Part shown: positions 1 through 12,200 of the stretch, in pieces
Position numbering within the stretch: the first letter of the stretch is position 1
Layout of the letters: each line of letters begins with the position of its first letter
Assembly: GCF_000150275.1 (NCBI RefSeq)
Contig: NW_002060949.1
Span: 2,849,836-2,913,835, forward strand
Length of the DNA stretch: 64,000 nucleotides
Reading direction: 5' to 3'
Source: Trichoplax adhaerens
Taxonomy: Eukaryota > Placozoa > Uniplacotomia > Trichoplacea > Trichoplacidae
Program-made: the position numbers and the translations under genes
The notes under the pieces: generated by a model
Seen by the model: the letters and a program-made list of their open reading frames with translations, nothing else
Told to the model about the DNA's origin: nothing
The model's database searches: none

Positions 1-305
1 TCAAATTTAGAAAAAAGCCTATATCTCTGAACCCAATACTTGTAATGCTTACGATTCAATGGCTAAGGAAGAGATGAATTATTTAAGTTATAGTATCCAC
101 ACTAATAACCTAAGTCATCATAATTTCACAGTACCTTCACCGCAGGCACATTTGATGCGAAGTCAACTGGCTCTCCTTCATCAGTTCTCACTATATGATG
201 AGAGGCCAACGACACGCGTAATCAAAATATTATATGTTAGTATTACTGATGTATAGGAGATTTCTTTTTATATAAAATACGCTAAATGAGATTTTAATTT
301 ATTAC

Positions 306-1950
306 TTGAAGAATTGGGGGACTGGTTGATTTGTTCGTAATCGGATGACTAAGAAAACGGATAAGAATATTGTCGTAACTTTAATTATTAATCCATCATT
401 TTTTAAATAGTACGGGTAAACATTACCGCATGCAACATTACAGCCTAGAAACTACATTTTGGAAAATAAAATTTATCGCAAATAACTCGATAAAGTAAAT
501 GTCCAGAATATCAACAATGATGTTAAAACGAATTAATTCTACAGGATGGCGTATCGGCCAGCGCTAATTTCATCATCTATGTGATCAGTTAGCCAACTTA
601 CTTCATCTGAGTCAATAAATTTATAATGCACTAAAGGTCTTTTAAGATCACTATTCATAAATTTTTTCTGTAGTTTTTCGTTCAGGTAATGAATTTTTTC
701 ATTTTGACAATGCACCCTAAGTAAATATTACAACAGTTAGCCATCGTTCGCTATATAAAGTGCTTCTAATCAATGTGATATACCTTGGTGCAATTTGGAG
801 GCCCAATGCATCGTAGATAATACGAAAATCCTCAATTAGAGGCATTTTCTGTTTTTTAGTATTCCTGTGTCATCGGCAGAAATTACATAATGTTTAGCTA
901 TGTAAAAAGCCGAAATAACTATTTTCATCATTGTATACTACCTTGATTTAGGCTTTTTTTTCTTTTTTGAAAGTGAACTGGTTTTTACTTTATTCGTTGG
1001 ATTATTGACATGAATAGCAGCTTGATCATTTACTGTTGATACACAGACGTCAACATCAGTAATATTTTGATCTTGCTGTGATTGACTTTTTGAGTGAGAG
1101 CTGGTTTTTACTTTATCCGTTGGATTATTGACACGAATAACTTGATCATTTACAGCTGATACACAGACGTCAACATCAGTAATATTTTGATCTTGCTGTA
1201 ATTGACTATCTCCTTCATTACATTGAATAGATAAATCTGCTTGATCTTGCGTAGATATTGATGGTAAAGGGGTTTCGTTGTATTTGCTTGTTTCTATATT
1301 TGAGCCGCTATCAGGCGCTTCTGTTTTTACAGGCAACGATGTCGATGACGCATTATTGATTGACTCATCATTTTCTTGAATCCAAACACCAGTATCACAC
1401 CAATTTTTGTATAAATGGAAAGAGCGCCAATAACATTGATTACAATGGTCTTGCCAATCTACATTACAATCATCTTTCCATTCTGTATTTACGATTTGTA
1501 TACCGTATTTTTCCCAGTATTCCTGCCATCCTTCTAGTTCAGTCTGTTTCTTTGCTGGTTCATAGCTTTCTAAATGATGGTTATCTGTCATTAAATTAGC
1601 GTCATCTTCATTAGCCTCTTCTTTCATCCGGTTGATCTTTTTTTTCCCTTTCTTCTTTTTTCCACTGTGACTTTTCCTTGCCTGATCCTGGAATTATAAT
1701 TACCGTGGTTATTTTATTGTTTAGGCTAATATTATAATTAGCCACCTAGTGAAGCACCTAACTAAATAATAAATTACTGTTTAATTCTGTATTAAAACAG
1801 TTTCTACAATTTTACGTCCGTCATGCTCCTCCCTTTTTCGTACCTCATAATTGGAATTTTGTTTGTTTGAACCAAATGCAGTCGGTAATCCCATGGTTTG
1901 CATCAGTTGCATAAGAGATTCATCTTCATTTTGAACGGTATTTAGATTAT
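306..1950 (-). CDS. TGS1: TGS1 trimethylguanosine synthase, N-terminal part (3' end off the left edge)
   Basis: Trimethylguanosine synthase hypermethylates the m7G cap of snRNAs, snoRNAs and telomerase RNA. Only the non-catalytic N-terminal half is here. Exons read on the minus strand: 1844-1950, 942-1687, 602-716, tentatively 306-348; phases join (GAG|GAT, AG|G, GAA|TCA). Exon 1844-1950 has DESLMQLMQTMGLPTAFG, matching the TGS1 ESELDSEAELMRSMGLP segment. Exon 942-1687 has the Trp-rich block WQEYWEKYG...WQDHCNQCYWRS, matching WEKYWNEYG...WEQHYSQLYWYY in human TGS1, then an acidic/Ser-rich stretch and a KKKKK end. Exon 602-716 (HYLNEKLQKKF) resembles the RYLEKNVKLKSKYLD region. The SAM-binding methyltransferase domain must lie before base 1. 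The 5' start is not resolved: the frame stays open upstream to about 2150 without an ATG. Identification is strong from the W-rich block; the exact ends are inferred. Confidence 0.82.
969..1207 (-). repeat. Two-copy in-frame tandem repeat (~120 bp) inside TGS1 exon
   Basis: Two near-identical copies with a 120-123 bp period encode QQDQNITDVDVCVS..VNDQ...VNNPT.KVKTSS. One copy has one extra codon. The reading frame is kept, so the repeat lengthens the disordered acidic linker of TGS1 rather than breaking it. Confidence 0.9.
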
Positions 1951-3423
1951 CTATAGGGAATAATAGAGATATGAGAATAGGAAATACTTTATAAGAGCAG
2001 GGATTTATTGTCTTAACATCAATCGTAGATGAATTTGTGAAAATTGTACAGAGTCTCTTATTACCATCAGATAATAATAAACAGTTGTCAAGCTTAATTT
2101 GATGATGATTAGAATGAGAAATACAATTGCATAATGTAACAGTACTGCTATTAACTTACTATTAATAACATAAATATCTAAAGATAGGAAATTAGGATCA
2201 TTCATGTACTTGAAATAAAGTTAGTGACTCATTGTTCAGGTATTGGAGCAATTTGTGTATATAATTGAAAGATGACCTGAACGTAATTAAGGGTAAACAA
2301 TTTCTTGCATGGATCAGTGTATTGCAGATTTTGGTTGGAAATGTAGGTACAGTACAACCGTGGGCTACCAATTTCTTAGTAGTCTATATGATACAACGTA
2401 TAATTTTACGTCTCGATTCTCATTTACTGTATATGTAGTTTAGTAAGAACTGCAATAGATCATATAGTACGATCACAAATGATATCAACGTCCATAATTC
2501 CAATTCCAATTACAGTACAGTACAGTACTGTACACAGTACACGATATAAAGTTACTGAACCTCTGTTAAATGAGCACATTATCGTAAACCGTCAGTAAAG
2601 CGACGGGAGTTTGCACTAGTCTATACAAAACGCCAAGATAACTTTGCCTTCTACAGTAGGTAGTTCATTTATTTGTTAAGCTAACCTTCAGATTGACTTG
2701 ATGTGCAGAACAGATTGGGCTGCCTGTGGTAGAAAGAATTGCCTTGCATAAGTAACAATCTACTTAAGCATACTGCTTGAAATATATAACGATCACGAAA
2801 TTCCAAATCTTAGAAAAATAAGGACTGTATTGAATCTTCTATAAAGATTAACTACACAGCTCTACTCCAGCCGAATACTACTACTAAAGATTTCTAGAAC
2901 GAACTAACTGAAATAATCTAAAGTTGCATGCTTTTATACTTTTCGTAGCATTCGCAGCTACAATCCGCATGACACCTTTTACCTTATTTTACACATAGTA
3001 AAATTATTCTTAGTAACACTATTCTACTGCGGACCATCATTAATCCGATATGGATACGACTATAGTATTTACGTAGACATTATTCACACCAGCCAAAGTA
3101 CAATGAATTAACCATATCCTAATATATGATTTACAGTTCTAGTTTTACCTATAGCCTTATTAGTAACTCAACACCTTACTGTATGTAGTCATCTGTACTC
3201 TAGCACTACACTGCATATCTACAAAATATCTACACTGCTATATATCAAAATTTACAGCTAATTAATCATCACACTACTACTAGTGTGCAATCAATTATGT
3301 TTTCTGCTATTAGTTTGCTATGCTCGTACAATACTGTACTGAATGGAATTCAGTAGTGAAGAACGACATCAGGCTGAGTACAGTACATTATACTAACACC
3401 GTCAACCACTTTAAATACTATCA
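1951..3423. other. Region without a supported gene; probable TGS1 5' end
   Basis: No coding exon can be supported. A minus-strand frame continuous with the TGS1 exon stays open to about 2150 and could hold its first coding exon, but no ATG or family match is visible. A small ACAGT/ACTGT palindrome patch lies at 2511-2543, and single GTACAGTAC-like motifs occur near 3320 and 3380. Confidence 0.4.
2511..2543. repeat. Small ACAGT/ACTGT strand-switching repeat patch
   Basis: Three ACAGT units followed by an ACTGT unit, then ACACAGTACAC. This is the same motif family as the dense patches elsewhere in the window. It lies upstream of TGS1 on that gene's strand, so it could be part of its promoter, but the transcription start is unknown. 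Confidence 0.6.
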
Positions 3424-5760
3424 TTACTTTATAGGTGCTTTGGTTAGAAAAAGAACAACAGTTGCTGCGTGTGGGCTTGTAAAACCATTCAGGGTTATCT
3501 TGTTTTGATTATTCAATGGATTGGAAATGTGCTGGACAGGAGTGGAGACCTGCTGAGGCTGTAAACTGCATTCAAGCTTGGCTTGCAGTTTGACGTAACT
3601 TGGAACGTTGCAGGTTGTGAAAGATTCGGTAGGAGAATTGCTAGTCAGGCTATCGGCAGCTTCTACGCCGTTATGAGATGCTTTTGTGGGCTCTTCACCT
3701 TGAATATCTTGTGATATTAGTTGATCCGATGGAGTTTCAATAGTAGTCGCTTGGTCTGGATTGGAAGGAAAGGCAAACATTATCCATTGACAAATGGCGC
3801 AAACTACTTGGTACACACTTGTATCAGGTGGCCGAGAAGAGTCGCTAGTACACTATAGTATTATAATATTATTTCTACGCAGTACAGTACGGTACGTACG
3901 TACAACGTGGTGTACAGTACAGTACTGTCATTTGTTGCACAGCGCACACTCAGTCATTCATGATACACTCGATGCAAGTACAGTGTACAGTATTACGCAT
4001 TACAGCGTTATACAGTACAGTACACGTCAGTACACAGTATACAGTCGTAAGATCGTCAATAATAACAGTAGGCATGGAAAGGTTTACTGTAAATGATAAT
4101 GATAATACAGATACTGTATACAGTAATATAGATTTATATTAGATTCGGCGACTACTGTAGTGTGCAGTACTGAGAGAGAGAGAGAGCAGTAGTCCCTGTT
4201 GGATTCAATCCAATAAATCGATAGTAATGAGCGCTTGAAAAATTACTATTAATAATGCATCTACAGTATAAAGTATATTTATACAGTACAGTACATACTG
4301 TATTCAAATACTGTACATCATACTGTACAGTACAGTACAGTACAGTACAGTACAGTACAGTACAGTACAGTACAGTGAACAACTTAACTGCATTGCATCA
4401 TGCGTCATGCGCAATGCACAATGTGCATGCTTGATGAGCCTACACTATATAGTGTACAGTACACGTTGATGGCACTATGGCAGCCAATAATTAATTTCAA
4501 TTTCAATAATATGAAAATTGATATAATGTATAGTACCAAGTTATTAGTTTAGTCATTATATCAGTAATTGCAGTACAGTCATAGAGAAATGGTCAGTGCG
4601 ACTTTCTATTTGATTGACATCATCTTTATGGATAACTTAGCAAATAGGAAATTGAATTAATTTAGGCATCGATCGATGTAACCCAGGAAGCAATCCCCAA
4701 CTAGTATAGATGCTACACCTTCAGCACGATAGACACGTACTCACAAAACGTACTCACAAAATGATAAATTACTGCATAAATAGTCGTGTAGAAGGAAAGA
4801 AAGTCGGCAAGAGGCCGCTTATCTGAAGTTGACTACATAAAGTTGACGATATGCTTGTAGTCTTAAACACTTATAGGAAAGTTTACATCGCATCTGATTT
4901 AAGGTTTTTTGTGCATCTAATCTTCTGCTGTCAAGGTTGCATACGATTTCAAAAAAAATTGTGTCGATGCGGCACATTGCCGGTGGCTACGATATCTTTG
5001 AAGCGCTCAGTAACTATTTATATAGCTAATCACGAAACATCGGCTGAAAATATTCAAATATAAATGCTACGGTTATTCTTTTAAAATATTGTAAAACAAG
5101 ATCGCGTTAATTTGTTTGATTGCTTGAATAGTTTTAGTTACTACTGTACAGTAGATAGGCTCGTAATTTAAATAACAAGTAACATCGCGATACAACTAAG
5201 TAGTGTATAGATATATACATGCATATAAATGCTACAACTATACTAGTCAGTAGTTACTATGTGCTGAACGTTTACATCAACTGCCACTGCTAGATTACGT
5301 GAACACCAACTTATTACTGTCAGTTCTTGGCTAGTATTGCCATGTAATCGTCATCAATAATTCTACGGCGTAATAACAATAACAAAATAACATAAACATC
5401 AACATTTGCGGTTGTACAGTTATGTTTCTCTACTAACTAAACCATACAGAATACAGTCATAGCAATATCGACATTGATTTTTGATTCATCAGTCATTCCA
5501 GAAATTGCAACCACTAATTTACCGTTAAAAGAAATGGTTTTATTTGTACTTCTATTTTGCTGGATTAGTTGCAAGATGGAGAACGGCAAAGAAAACGCTT
5601 GTTCCTTGATTACTTTCGTTACATGTTTATTGTTCATTATGAATACGTCGCTTTGATCTTCGCATATAGCTCGTATTGCAGAATCAACTTTGAGTAATAG
5701 TTCTGTCGATGCGCTACCTCCTGATTGAGGATGCGATTGTAGAGAAGTAATTGCTTCCAT
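3424..5760 (-). CDS. Unrecognised protein, tentative two-exon gene (189 aa)
   Basis: I do not recognise this gene. Exon 1, 5523-5760, starts MEAITSLQSH and has a well-formed, helix-like segment (LLLKVDSAIRAICEDQ, then AFSLPFSILQLIQQN); it ends AACG|gtaaat in phase 1. Exon 2, 3424-3755, begins after a strong acceptor (cctttccttccaatccag) with the matching phase, giving GAC across the junction. It encodes a Ser/Thr/Gln-rich tail ending TKAPIK and stop. The intron would be 1.77 kb and contains two ACAGT/ACTGT patches. Alternatively, exon 1 may continue in frame to 5437 as a 107-aa single-exon protein, and exon 2 may be a separate gene starting at an ATG at 3816 or 3780. The phase match favours joining, but no homology supports it. 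Confidence 0.33.
3879..4045. repeat. ACAGT/ACTGT strand-switching repeat cluster
   Basis: Many GTACAGTAC, ACAGTACTGT and GTACGTAC motifs in both orientations, lying immediately upstream (on the minus strand) of the possible ATG at 3816. Translated frames across it are low-complexity Tyr/Cys/Thr/Val and are not real proteins. Confidence 0.8.
4321..4376 (+). repeat. Pure pentanucleotide run: one ACTGT then ten ACAGT
   Basis: The longest uninterrupted stretch of the family: ACTGT followed directly by ten perfect ACAGT units. The junction is the palindrome ACTGTACAGT. It shows that the basic unit is 5 bp and that the strand inversion happens at GTAC. A degenerate flank continues to 4282 on the left and a further copy lies at 4447-4466. 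Confidence 0.9.
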
Positions 5761-6733
5761 AAATTAGCGCGAACTAAACACGTTTAACTTGACGGTAAAT
5801 CAATGTCAGATTGGAAGAATTTTTAACTTTGAAAATGACGATAGAGTATAAACAATACGTATATATAATGTTGCTGTATCATACAAGAAGCTTGTTGGAC
5901 TAAATCTAGACGCCACGGTACAACACTACGATACGATTCGCGAGTGTATTAGACATGATCTCACGTAAATAATTAAAATCGCATCGGCATTGTTTTCTAT
6001 GGCATAACAATGCATATTCTTGATGGCGAAAACAATATGACACTGTTAGGAGTATTGTTAACAGCTAGTTGTATTGTAACTACAAGGATTTCTTTCTATA
6101 TTAACTTCTGCCAATGAGATCGCCCAAAGAGTAAGTAAAAATTATAAGTTAATAATTATAATTACTCCGTTAATTGATTAAATCGTACATATACATACAA
6201 TAGCATGGGTCAGAAACTTAGAGAAGTTCGTGAGACCCTGATTCAGTACAGTAATCAAAACGGCAGTCAGCTTTTGCTATACTGTACAGTATGTACTATT
6301 AATTCTAATTATTCTAATTACGTCATAATATTGGCAGTATCTATTCACCTAAAAAGAGTAACGCAATATTTTGAGGGAAGAATGAATCACCTTTCACTAT
6401 TTCGCTGACCTAAGAGTTGTTAAACTTCGAGTGATCAGAGAGCAAGAATTGCTAATAGCGATATCAATATATAATTAAATTAGGAGCTCTCTTTTCATAG
6501 TCTACTTTAAAACGTGACCATGGTACTGGTAATAGCGACTAGAGTCACTAGTCTAGAATATAGATATAGCAGAGATATAAAAATTCCCCTTTCTTATAAC
6601 TCTATGGTGATTGTAGGCTATACAGTACAGTAGACCCAAATCCTTTTTGAATTTATTTTTCATATACCTCGCTGAAATTGCTTTGCCGATAGATTATCTC
6701 TTCTGCTAAAAAATTTTTAAAATATTGTCGTTT
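5761..6733. other. Intergenic, no supported gene
   Basis: AT-rich sequence between the unknown minus-strand gene and TMEM14. Only isolated palindromic motifs (near 6244 and 6283) stand out. No ORF here has codon structure or similarity worth reporting. Confidence 0.5.
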
Positions 6734-7060
6734 ATAGTAGTGTACAGTACAGTATAATATGGTGTGAGCCAGTTCTCTTTAAAGTGCTATTAGGCAAAAT
6801 AATTTGTAGTAAAGCCGCAAAAATTTGCCTAAATTTTATATTGATAGTGATGATTTTTTGGGGTAACTTAACCTTAATTAACTACTGTACTGTACACTGT
6901 TCTGTACAGTGTACAGTACTGCAGCACACTTTTACTCGTGCTTCTACAGTACAGTACGCTACAGTGTACAGTACAGTACTGTACCGTACTTCGCAAACTT
7001 TGCAAGTTGCAACAATAACACTGTACTGTACAGTACAGTTATTATGTACAGTACGTGTAG
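6734..7060. repeat. Dense ACAGT/ACTGT cluster just upstream of TMEM14
   Basis: A patch at 6740-6760 and a dense one at 6882-7060 contain ACTGTACTGTACACTGT, GTACAGTGTACAGTAC and similar motifs in both orientations. The cluster ends about 56 bp before the TMEM14 ATG, so it is in core-promoter or 5'UTR position. Confidence 0.85.
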
Positions 7061-7115
7061 TATCAATAAAACGTAGAAAAAAATCAACTTTACAGATTCG
7101 ATCGGAATCTTCAAT

Positions 7116-8217
7116 ATGGCGTCTCCGGATTATTTGAGCTATACCTACGGAATAATTGTATTGTTAGGAGGTATCAGTGGATATGTAAGAGCAGGTACAT
7201 ACATATATCTAGTGCATTAGCTGTAAATATTGGCTTTAACGTAGCGAATAATCGGATAACTAACTACTACAGCACAATTAGCTTTTACACGTATAATTGA
7301 GATTGCCTCATTTTGATTTGATTACACTACTGTTAGTTGGACAGGACAGGACGCCCAGCATTAAGCGATAATACCTAATTTTCATAAATTCTTACCTAGT
7401 TATGTCATATACATATACTAATTACTATACCTTATGATATTTTAGGTTCCGTTGCCTCTTTGATCTCCGGATTACTTTTCGGTGGCGTCGCTATTTATGG
7501 TGCAACAGTCACTAGTAAAAATCCAAGAAACTGCGCAGTATGCCTAGCAACTGCTTCAGTATTGCTCGCAGTCATGGCTTTTCGGTTTTATAGAACACAA
7601 AAACTCATGCCAGCAGGTCTTATAATGTTTCTAAGGTGAGATATTGCTTGATGACTGCTGATGATATTGGGTGTTACTGGCTCATGCGATGACAGATCTA
7701 CGCGTTCTCATTGCTACATGACATTGTCGTACTAGTATGTTATATCGCCAGTATAAGCCTTTAGTCAATCGTTTATTATTCCTTTTTTAGCTGTACAGTA
7801 TGTATTATTAATAGGGTTAGTATGCATCTGCTACGATCACATTACCATTAGTTGCCAGCGTAGGTACACAATGGTGCATTTCACCTGGTATTTTGACCTT
7901 AAGATTATTAAGCCAGTGATGATGCAGTAATATAGTGTTGTGACGGTTGTCTAAGATCTGCAGTACAGTATACTGTATTGCAAATTAATTCTCGATATTG
8001 AACTGCGAAGTACGCTGCTATTACGAACTGAACGATTGGGTACTTATACTGTACAAGTAGTTACAGTTCCCTAGGTACAGGAGATAAATTATTTCGAAGT
8101 AGGCTGGCTTTAAATTATTATCTAACCTTGAATGTTTCATATGAACTTGCTAATGTATGATTTTTGTGTTGTAGCTTACTGCAAGTAACGAGATTACTGG
8201 TAGGCCTTAATGAATAG
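7116..8217 (+). CDS. TMEM14C: TMEM14 family membrane protein (103 aa)
   Basis: Small four-helix membrane protein of the TMEM14 family (UPF0136). In vertebrates TMEM14C sits in the inner mitochondrial membrane and is needed for protoporphyrinogen IX transport in haem synthesis. Exons 7116-7194, 7446-7635 and 8175-8217; phases 1 and 2 match and total exactly 104 codons with the stop. Shared family motifs: GGISGYVRAGSVASLISGLLFG (human [22 protein letters not shown]), then MAFRFYRTQKLMPAGLI (human MGMRFYHSGKFMPAGLI). The start is the first ATG, giving a short soluble N-terminus before helix 1. An AATAAA signal lies at 8490-8495. Whether it is the orthologue of TMEM14C or of the A/B copies cannot be told; a single ancestral gene is likely. 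An ACAGT/ACTGT cluster sits directly upstream. Confidence 0.93.
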
Positions 8218-9202
8218 GCGTCACGTACGTTCTCATTTGAATGAAAACTTAAAAGCTTAAAATTAGATTATAATAGTAATTATAGGATAGTCTTCGTAAT
8301 CAGTTACCTTTTAAAATTGTATACAAATGTTATATCACTTGGTAATCTTACTTAAAGAGTCAAGACCATCGCTGTAATCGCCGAGGTTTTACGTTATAAT
8401 TGATGTGATTGTAATTATAAATCAGTTGTAGAGGCAAAGCAAAATTATGCAACTTTATCAAATGCGTCTTGGCAAGTATTTTCAGTTTAAATAAAAGATT
8501 ATGACTCATTTAATTTGTTTTATATTTTAAGAATTTATTCGTAGGGTAATGCCCATTTACAGTGTTGGTACAATACGAGTATAAAGTCAAACTACGATGT
8601 ATAACGTGAATTATCAATAATTTGAGTTTTGGAAATGTGAGTGTATACAAGGATGTGATATATCATGAAACTCATCTTGAAGATTCTAAACCGCCAATTA
8701 CTACCATCTTAAGTAATTGTTTATTATACTATGGGTTAATTGTATTATTAACCGTACATAACAGGGTCTTTGAAACCCTAGAAATGCTAACGCTATTTTA
8801 ATTCAAACCACTGCATGGAATAGCTATATTAGATAACTATCAAGTAGCGATCTCTATTGGTGGATGAATCGCTGCTATGCGGCTACATCTTCATTCATGT
8901 TAATCAAATTAAGTATTAAAAGAATGTACAATATTGAGGTAAAGTTCTAGATACTGCTGAGGAAGTAGCAAGTAAACACACGAATATCAAAACATAAATA
9001 AATGACATAGGATTCATGGAATCGTTATTGCTTCCATCAACACGTATACCCGTATACGAACGCAAGTATACGTATATACGAGTATGTTTATATACATAGT
9101 ATTCTTGTTTTCATCATGCTCGCATAACATTGCAATTAGTCGTTTACAGACACTACAAAAATTTAGTGCTGAAAACGATATTCAGATCATAAAGAAGCGA
9201 TA
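8218..9202. other. Convergent 3' intergenic region between TMEM14 and PPP1R8
   Basis: AT-rich 3' flank of both genes. The TMEM14 polyadenylation signal AATAAA is at 8490-8495. Nothing else stands out apart from imperfect ATACG/CGTAT runs near 9040-9090. Confidence 0.5.
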
Positions 9203-12200
9203 TTAAGAGACCAACAAAGGGCCACTTCCCATCTTCCCTGGCCACGCTTCCTTAGCATATACTTTATGCTTTTTCGTTGATAAGGTTTCGGAAGCAGAAA
9301 CTTCATTCATCGGCAAATTACCAGCTGGAATTGGTACTGAAGGTAATGCTACTTCATCAGGAATAACTGGACCAACATCTGGAGCTGGATTAAGTCGAAT
9401 AGATGACGTTAATCCAGAGAAAATCGAATATGAACCAGTTCCTACTCCAGTCATCATATTTGAATCGTCCTGGTCATGTTTGTTAATCGGTAGATTAATA
9501 TAGTGGTCAGCGCCAGCAATCCCTTCGAAAGTATTCCTTTCAGTTCGTTGTTTCTAAATTAGATAAAAAATTTACAATAAGGCTAGCTCAGGAATACCTT
9601 TAACAAATCTGTAATTAGTAAAAGAACTTATAATATTAGCTAGGAGATAGAAGAACCAATGATGAAAACATTTGCTACGGGAAAAAGACTAAACAATTTT
9701 AGTTCGATAGTGCTTACTTTCAAGGGCACTACTGTTGATTGTACCATATTCCTAAATCTCCCAACGCTTGAATCGACATCCTCTGGAAAATTACAAACGA
9801 TCATCAGTTATGCACTTTATCATAATCTATTATTTTATTACATCTACGTCGCATTTGTAACTTAGATTGTATAATAAATCTGCATAAAGGTAACAAATAA
9901 GTGAGAATACTTAATTGACAGAAACATTATAGGAGTACCTGTTAGCACCTTAATGGTATTGTACGTATAGTTAATTGTAAATATTATATTATGCATAGAT
10001 GTACGCTATATATGAATACATACCGGGATTTATAATTTCCTCTTGGCCAAACTGTACCTTTAAGCGAGCTTTATGCTTGCGTTTACCGCTCATTAATATA
10101 TCGTTAGACTTATCATTTTCAATAACCAAAGAAGAGATTCTTTTGTTATGTGCTGTATTATATTCTGTTAGATCCTGAAGGAGCGATTGATAAGCTATTT
10201 TACGATTGCAATCTCGTAGACGCATATAGTTTTTATCGTACATCATATACAGATATACTGGTATCTATTCTTATTTCTATTTATGGTTTATGCGTGCTGT
10301 ACACGTATATTTTTTTATTAAACACAGGTTTACAGTCTGTGCAGCACCTATGATGCACTTACATCTAATTCGTTATCGTTTTCAGGCAAGGAGAGTAGAC
10401 TTTTGACAGCGTTATCTTCACTATTATCGCCACCAACAGGTATCACCCTTGTCGGAGGCTTTTCTCTTATTACATAACATCGAGTAGAAGCACCAAACAG
10501 TATAGTGCTATCTACCGGTAACTGTTGCGGTTTATTTGCTTCTAACCTTACTGATCCAAGGAATGTCCCGTGCGCTGAAAGTGTAATTATCAGCATTAAA
10601 TATGTGCATAGGCTTCAATTTACCGTACAACGGATCATAAAATAGATGACCAAGTGCCATTCGTGCGAATTCAAGATGTCAAATGCCATGATTTTTACAT
10701 ATTAGAAAAATTTTTGCTATAGTGAACACTAATTCGCTGAGCGTTGAGAAACCGAGTTCGGTACTTTAGCTCTATACTTGAACAACGCTATAAAAGTAAT
10801 ATTAGAAAATTAACACTTACTACTGCCAAGATCCATGATGAAAAATCGTTTTAACTGTTTATGGAACACTATTGCACTGTGAACACGAGAGCACGATTCA
10901 TGGTTAAGAGGAAAATCGCAATTTTCGGAATTACGCCCAAAGAGGTAATAACTTTTTTCGTCAATTATTAATTTCTAAAATTAAGATAAAAACAAGGGAT
11001 GAGTAAATAGCAGTATAGTATACTGTTCGTGGTAAAATATTACAAAAATGTAGTCAATACTCGATTTAACAGTCAATTGTCAGGTCTTACACGGAATACT
11101 GGTAAGGTAAAGAATCCTTTGATACTATGCGAACAGTACAGTGAACGTAGTTACGTTTTTTTTATAAATAGAATAAAAATAAAAATAAAAATAAAAGAAA
11201 ATAATATGTACTGTATATACATAAGTATAATAAATAAATCCTTGTACAGTAGGGTACAATGTTTTCAAGATCGGTCGTATGCATTTTAAGTAAGTTGTTA
11301 GTGGTAGGCTACTAGGGTGTATATATATTTTGAGGTCAGTAGTAACTAGCAAGCATTCCTATTAGGAATTTAAATTAGAGTAAACAGATCTGAGAATTTC
11401 ATTGTCAACATGTACTCGTATGCCTAGACAACTTCTCTAGTACATATAAGGTCATAGTTTAGAATGTTGTGCAGATCCGGAAACAGCCGTATATCGTATT
11501 ACAAACTAGAGCAATATAAGGTAAGAGCACGCTGCTTAATTATATAATTATTGTACTCGTATGAACGTATATAACATTTAAAGAAATTTACGAACTTGTC
11601 CTGGGATATGGTCATTAACACTCTTTATCCAGCAGACAAGGTTAGAACGTAGAGTTCCACCAATTATAGTACAGTAACTGTACAAGCTAACGTATACAGG
11701 TAAGGTATAGTGCACTATACTTATTATATAAATATCATTATTACCGATGTTTACCAAATAACTACCAATAGGGTTGAATTACACTAGAATAAAATTCAAT
11801 TTAAGATTAGAAAAAGTCTTCAAATCGAAGTTATGTAACTGATTGTTAACAAGCGTAACAACGTAGTTATGGTAAGTATGAAGTAGAGATGTTCAAATTT
11901 TTGCATAAAAAGTACGATAAATTGAGCAATCCTATATTGTTAAATTTTTTTTTGTATGAAACGTGTATTCAATTAAAGTAGTGATTGTCATACTTCAAAT
12001 TAGCGCAATCGATTCTCAAGTTAGTGTTGATGTATAATATTGGTAGGACTATATTCGTATGATAGTCGAATTACTGGAGAATAATCGTGTATTGACTTCG
12101 GATTCCGAAGTGAACAAGAAGGAAGTTGCAAAACACTGGTATTAAGTCTGTTGTGCAGAGTGTACAATAAGCATAAGCGTACATTGGATTATATCTATAT

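Noticed and set aside
59-256. Plus-strand 65-codon ORF at the left edge and minus-strand frames there as the next TGS1 exon
   Set aside because: Neither matches the methyltransferase domain, and no acceptor in the right phase leads into an open frame with a good donor.
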